NCBI GenBank assembly: GCA_020847985.1
Contig: JADLBC010000001.1
Span: 1-38,117, forward strand
DNA from: Dehalococcoidia bacterium
GTDB taxonomy: Bacteria; Chloroflexota; Dehalococcoidia; Tepidiformales; Tepidiformaceae
Length of the DNA stretch: 38,117 nt
Direction: 5' to 3'
Positions 30,907 through 38,117 of the stretch are shown here, one piece after another. The stretch's first letter is position 1, and the number at the start of each line of letters is the position of its first letter. Under the pieces are notes generated by a model. That model made no database searches, was not told the origin of the DNA, and saw nothing but the letters and a program-made list of their open reading frames with translations. The translations under genes and the position numbers were made by a program.

Positions 30907-31572
30907 CTAGTGGGCGGCGCCGCTCGTCCGATCGCGCATCGAACCGGTCTGTCCCCGGTGCACGCGCACATCCAGGCCCATGCGCCACTCCGCGAGCCAG
31001 GCCACGTCGCCCGTTTCGAGCCGGAACGGCGGCCGTCCAAGCCCGCCGCCGAGCACCAGGCCCAGCGTGCCGCCGCCGTTAGCCAATCCCGCCGCGCGCA
31101 CGCCATCGAGGGCGGCGCGCACCGATTCCGCGCTCAGCGGCGGAGCCTCCCCCACGCCGGCGAGCACGCGCAGCGCACGCGATTCGTCCGCGCTCGCGGG
31201 GCCGCCCACGAGGATGGCGCACTCGATCGCCGCGCCGTGCTCCGCCGTCCGCGCCACCAGTGCCGCCGGGAGCGACGCGCGGGCCGTCGTCCGGTCATCG
31301 AGCAGGAAGCAGCGCAGTGTCGCCTGCTGCTTCGCCGTCACGCGCGCGAACACGGCCGGTGCATGGTGCAACGCCACCGCCGCGTTCGCGCGCGTCGAGG
31401 ACTCCCCGAACGCGGTGAAGGCCGCACCCGTGTTCGCGCGCGTGGCCGCCCCGTCGGCGATGTCGTCGCCCGCACGCCACGCGCCCAGGTACGGGATGTG
31501 CGGCCCCGGCGCGATGCCATCGCCCAGCACTTCGAACTCCACCCGCCGGCGCCACCCCAGGCCCACGGCCAA
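30907..31572 (-). CDS. Uncharacterised protein downstream of the VOC gene
   Basis: 221 residues from a TTG at 31572 (GTG 31566 is possible). No recognised family. Notable segments are HIPYLGAWRAGDDIADGAATRANTG, ALHHAPAVFARVTAKQQATLRCFLLDDRTTARASLP, CAILVGGPASADESRALRVLAGV and GLANGGGTLGLVLGGGLGRPP. It is rich in Ala/Gly and contains no obvious membrane helix or metal-ligand cluster. Begins 7 nt after the VOC stop with GGGGAG overlapping that region, so the two are an operon. Confidence 0.55.
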   Translation of the reverse strand: MAVGLGWRRRVEFEVLGDGIAPGPHIPYLGAWRAGDDIADGAATRANTGAAFTAFGESSTRANAAVALHHAPAVFARVTAKQQATLRCFLLDDRTTARASLPAALVARTAEHGAAIECAILVGGPASADESRALRVLAGVGEAPPLSAESVRAALDGVRAAGLANGGGTLGLVLGGGLGRPPFRLETGDVAWLAEWRMGLDVRVHRGQTGSMRDRTSGAAH

Positions 31573-31578
31573 TGCGCG

Positions 31579-31989
31579 CTACTCCCCGTTCTCCAGGAAC
31601 TCCACCCAGTTGCCGAACGGGTCCTCGACCATCGAAATGCGCACCTTCGGCCGGATTTCGCGGGGCTGCACGGTCACCGTGTACCCGGCCGTGCCGCACG
31701 CCGCGGTGATTTCGTCCAGGTTCGAAACCGAGATGGTGAAGTAGCGGTACCCCGTCGCGCCCTGGATTCCCCCGGGCGGCGCCACGGCCGGCGGTTCGCT
31801 CCCCGGCACCACCAGCTTGATCAGCGTCGTCCCGCACAGGAGCCGCTCCATCGTGCCGCCGCCGCCCGGCATCGGCGTCGTCGCGACGTGGTTGAAGCCG
31901 AGCGTGTCGCGGTAGAAGGCGAGCGCCTTCGCGCCGTCGGGCACCACGATGCCCAGGTCGATCGAGTCCTTGGTCAGCTGTACACCCAT
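31579..31989 (-). CDS. VOC-family (glyoxalase/bleomycin-resistance-fold) protein
   Basis: 136 residues with the two beta-alpha-beta-beta-beta repeats: IDLGIVVPDGAKALAFYRDTLGF and FTISVSNLDEITAACGTAGY...MVEDPFGNWVEFLE. The DPFGNWVEFLE ending is typical of metal-dependent VOC enzymes. The reaction cannot be assigned; lyase, isomerase or dioxygenase roles all occur. ATG 31989 has no Shine-Dalgarno but a perfect TATACT 8 nt upstream. First gene of a pair with the uncharacterised protein. Confidence 0.82.
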   Translation of the reverse strand: MGVQLTKDSIDLGIVVPDGAKALAFYRDTLGFNHVATTPMPGGGGTMERLLCGTTLIKLVVPGSEPPAVAPPGGIQGATGYRYFTISVSNLDEITAACGTAGYTVTVQPREIRPKVRISMVEDPFGNWVEFLENGE

Positions 31990-31997
31990 GGCCGCCG

Positions 31998-32003
31998 AGT
32001 ATA
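31998..32003 (-). promoter_or_regulatory. Candidate -10 box, leaderless VOC gene
   Basis: TATACT on the minus strand 8 nt before ATG 31989. Confidence 0.5.
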
Positions 32004-32063
32004 CGGCCCGCCGCCGCCCACGACCGCTATCCTGGCGGCCCGCGTGCGCGACCCCGGCTTCGG

Positions 32064-32504
32064 CTACTGGCTGCGCGAAGGCTCGCCGGCCTGACCCGTA
32101 CCCTCGCTCCCGGGCTCGTCCCCCGGTTGCCGTCTGCGCCGCGCGAGCCCGTTCTGGCTCCCCCGTGCGATGAGCCGGCCGTGGTCGTCCCGCACCTCGG
32201 CCTCGCAGTAGAGGATGGTGCGGCCCGCGCGCACGACCTCGCCCGTGACGATGAGGTGGCCCTCCGTGGCCGGCCGGAAGATGTTGTACTGGAGCTGCGC
32301 CGTCGCGATCCCGTTCGCCGCGACCGCCATCGCGCAGTCCATCATCGCGCCGTAGACACCGCCCTGGAGCTGCGCCACGCCATTGAAGAACTCCGGCTGC
32401 ACCGGGTAGCGCACCACGGCGCGGCCCTCACCGCGTTCGATCACTTCGGCCTTGAGCGTGCGAAAGATCGGCGTTGCCATGAACCGTTCGACGATTTCGT
32501 CCAC
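32064..32504 (-). CDS. PaaI-type hotdog-fold thioesterase
   Basis: 146 residues. The hotdog helix is QLQGGVYGAMMDCAMAVAANG, preceded by EFFNGVAQ and followed by LQYNIFRPATEGHLIVTGEVVRAGRTILYCEAEVRDDHGRLIARGS; this is the acyl-CoA thioesterase (PaaI/YbgC-like, 4HBT) pattern with the conserved Asp in the helix. A charged, proline-rich tail of about 25 residues follows the domain. GTG 32504 is favoured because TAGCCT lies 6 nt before it; an ATG at 32480 is an alternative. It may act with the acyl-CoA metabolism represented elsewhere in the window. Confidence 0.8.
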   Translation of the reverse strand: MDEIVERFMATPIFRTLKAEVIERGEGRAVVRYPVQPEFFNGVAQLQGGVYGAMMDCAMAVAANGIATAQLQYNIFRPATEGHLIVTGEVVRAGRTILYCEAEVRDDHGRLIARGSQNGLARRRRQPGDEPGSEGTGQAGEPSRSQ

Positions 32505-32510
32505 GGCCGG

Positions 32511-32516
32511 AGGCTA
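32511..32516 (-). promoter_or_regulatory. Candidate -10 box, leaderless thioesterase
   Basis: TAGCCT on the minus strand 6 nt before GTG 32504; no Shine-Dalgarno. Confidence 0.45.
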
Positions 32517-32529
32517 CCGGCCCCGCGAG

Positions 32530-34122
32530 CTACGGGGTATCGCCCGCCAGCACGGCCGCGGTGCCCGCCTTCGCCCCCTCCAGCGCGCGCAGCGTGAAGG
32601 CGAATTCGCTGCCACCGCCATCACGCGGCCGCGCGCCGATGGCCCCCCCGAGGGCCGCCACCAGCCGCTTGCACACCGTCAGCCCCAGCCCCGCGCCCGA
32701 GGCCTGGAACTGCGTGCGGTCCAGCCGCATGAACGGCTCGAAGATGCGCGTCGCCTCCTCCTCCGTGATGCCGCTGCCGCGGTCGAGGACGGCCACCCGT
32801 ACCGTATCAGGCCCCTGCATGGCCACGAGTTCGATCGGGCTCCCCTTGCTGCCGTACTTCATCGCGTTCGAAAGCAGGTTCGAGACGATCTGCGTGACGT
32901 AGGTCGGGTTCGCCTCCACCGGCGGCAGGCCGGGGTCGATCGTGAGGCGGATGTCGGCGCCTTCGTACGCCTCGCAGAACTGCTCGACGATCACCGGCAG
33001 CAGGCGCTGCACGAGGACCGGCTCGCTTTCGACATCGTGCCCCGTCTCCAGGTGCGAAAGCAGGAGCATGCTTTCGACCATCGAATGGAGCCGCCGCGCG
33101 TTCGCCGTCATGTCCCGCAGCGCCTCCTCGACCACGTCCGGCGGCAGCGACCGGAAGCGCGCGCCCAGCGCCTGCGCGTTCCCCAGGATCATCGTCAGCG
33201 GCGTGCGCAGTTCATGTGATACCAGCCCCAGGAACTCGTCCTTGATCGCGTTCGCCTCGCGCAGCTGGTAAAGCTCGGCGCGCGCCTGTTCGGCCTGCCG
33301 TTCGCCGGTGATGTCGCGCGCGATGAACACGTAGCCGCCGCCGGTCCCGCCCGCGCCATCGCGCTTGCTTATGGTGATGCGCGCCACGAAGCTCCCGCCG
33401 GCGACGCGCGACTGCCAGAACTCGCCCTCCGCGCGGCCGGCACGGTCGACGTGTTTGAGCAGCGCGCCGGGGAGCGTGGTCCGCGTGTCCTCATCGAAGA
33501 GCACGCTGAAGTGGCGCCCGGCCATGAATTCGTGCGGGTGCCCGTACGTCCGCCGCGCCCCTTCGTTCCAGACGACCACCTCGCCGTTTTCGTCGAGCGC
33601 GGCGATGGCGTGCTCCGTCGCCCCCTGGAGCACGCCCGTGAGGAACATCTCCGCCCGCGCCAGCTCCGCCGCCTGCGAACGGATCTCGGCCGTCTTGCGG
33701 TACAGGTCCACGAAGACCCCGACCTTGAAGCGAAGGACGTCGGGTTCGAGCGGCCGCAGCAGGTAATCCACCGCGCCCAGCGAATAGCCGCGCGAGATCG
33801 CGAACTCGCCGCGCACCGCCGCCGTGATGAAGAGGATGGGCGTGTCCCGCGTCTGTTCGCGTTGGCGAATGAGTTCCGCCGTTTCGAAGCCGTCCATCCC
33901 CGGCATGTGGACATCGAGGATGATGAGCGCGAAATCGCCGTGGAGCAGGTGGCGAAGCGCCTCCTCCCCCGAGTTGGCGCACACCAGCTCGCGGTCCTCT
34001 CCCTCGAGGATGGCCTGCATCGCGACCAGGTTCTTGGGCTCATCATCGACGATGAGCACGCGCGGTGGCGGCGCCGCCGTGTGCGCCGGCGCCGCCACTC
34101 GGAGCGAGAGGTCTCGCACCAT
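32530..34122 (-). CDS. Receiver-PAS-histidine kinase
   Basis: 530 residues, soluble. Receiver domain at about 20-135 (VLIVDDEPKN; phospho-acceptor Asp70 in ALIILDVHMPGMDG; Lys position replaced in LLRPLEP). PAS domain about 155-275 (TEHAIAALDENGEVVVWNEGARRTYGH). HisKA with His303 in [11 protein letters not shown]; HATPase_c about 395-515 with N-box NLLSNAMKYG, G1 LDRGSGI and G2 GAGLGLTVCKRLV. It starts 8 nt after the stop of the giant hybrid kinase, so the two are one operon; the receiver can plausibly accept phosphate from that kinase. No DNA-binding output domain is present in either. Confidence 0.88.
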   Translation of the reverse strand: MVRDLSLRVAAPAHTAAPPPRVLIVDDEPKNLVAMQAILEGEDRELVCANSGEEALRHLLHGDFALIILDVHMPGMDGFETAELIRQREQTRDTPILFITAAVRGEFAISRGYSLGAVDYLLRPLEPDVLRFKVGVFVDLYRKTAEIRSQAAELARAEMFLTGVLQGATEHAIAALDENGEVVVWNEGARRTYGHPHEFMAGRHFSVLFDEDTRTTLPGALLKHVDRAGRAEGEFWQSRVAGGSFVARITISKRDGAGGTGGGYVFIARDITGERQAEQARAELYQLREANAIKDEFLGLVSHELRTPLTMILGNAQALGARFRSLPPDVVEEALRDMTANARRLHSMVESMLLLSHLETGHDVESEPVLVQRLLPVIVEQFCEAYEGADIRLTIDPGLPPVEANPTYVTQIVSNLLSNAMKYGSKGSPIELVAMQGPDTVRVAVLDRGSGITEEEATRIFEPFMRLDRTQFQASGAGLGLTVCKRLVAALGGAIGARPRDGGGSEFAFTLRALEGAKAGTAAVLAGDTP

Positions 34123-34130
34123 CCCCGGCA

Positions 34131-38117
<3,987 letters not shown>

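Noticed and set aside
28346..30988. 880-residue minus-strand frame opposite purH
   Set aside because: Antisense shadow of purH; low-complexity Ala/Gly/Asp text with no domain, and purH motifs are complete on the other strand.

Overview
This is a 38 kb stretch of a GC-rich bacterial chromosome, densely packed with short intergenic gaps and mostly housekeeping or ordinary accessory genes. Frequent GTG/TTG starts, GGAGG ribosome-binding sites, -10-like TAnnnT boxes placed directly in front of many start codons, heptanucleotide intergenic repeats and a HAMP-array hybrid kinase would fit a Chloroflexota (Dehalococcoidia/Tepidiforma-like) genome. That assignment is inference; an actinobacterial or Deinococcus-like relative cannot be excluded from the sequence alone. 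No tRNA, rRNA, transposase, integrase, phage gene or CRISPR array was seen.

Layout. 0.2-3.5 kb: a 14-TM drug exporter, a lipoprotein esterase of the PHB-depolymerase type and a small acidic protein with an SFPASDPPS motif. 3.5-6.0 kb (minus): a three-gene unit of MBL-fold hydrolase, GcvT-like folate-binding protein and a Nudix protein with a degraded box. 6.0-8.7 kb: murJ lipid II flippase, an SDR oxidoreductase and a small membrane protein. 8.7-10.8 kb (minus): threonine ammonia-lyase and a two-TM sensor-like protein. 11-18 kb (plus): a GlsB/YeaQ-type membrane protein, lipA, a short kinase-like protein, a ROK sugar kinase, a doubled XRE/MmyB-type regulator, a zinc-ribbon/PH-like protein and an acyl-CoA dehydrogenase. 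18.4-22.2 kb: a four-gene ABC-2 transporter operon in which one ATPase lacks the Walker A lysine. 22.3-23.6 kb (minus): a secreted four-domain IPT/TIG protein. 23.8-25.8 kb (minus): tsaE-tsaB-ndk with a strong terminator, then a small gene. 25.9-28.7 kb: beta-carbonic anhydrase (minus), 2Fe-2S ferredoxin, thiamine pyrophosphokinase and two uncharacterised genes. 28.7-30.4 kb: an apparent ZTP (pfl) riboswitch with terminator in front of purH. 30.5-32.5 kb (minus): cupin (probably frameshifted), an unknown protein, a VOC protein and a hotdog thioesterase. 32.5-38.1 kb (minus): a large hybrid kinase with exact 276-bp HAMP repeats running off the window, followed by a receiver-PAS-kinase.

The most informative signals beyond the gene list are (1) about fourteen genes whose start codon sits 6-9 nt after a TAnnnT-like box and which have no Shine-Dalgarno, pointing to widespread leaderless transcription; (2) the ZTP riboswitch whose terminator arm also contains the purH ribosome-binding site; (3) the GPNGAGTST Walker A in one of two partner ABC ATPases; (4) the HAMP array with a nonsense codon close to the window edge; (5) the internally duplicated XRE regulator. 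I found no convincing new defence or mobile system; the region reads as core genome.
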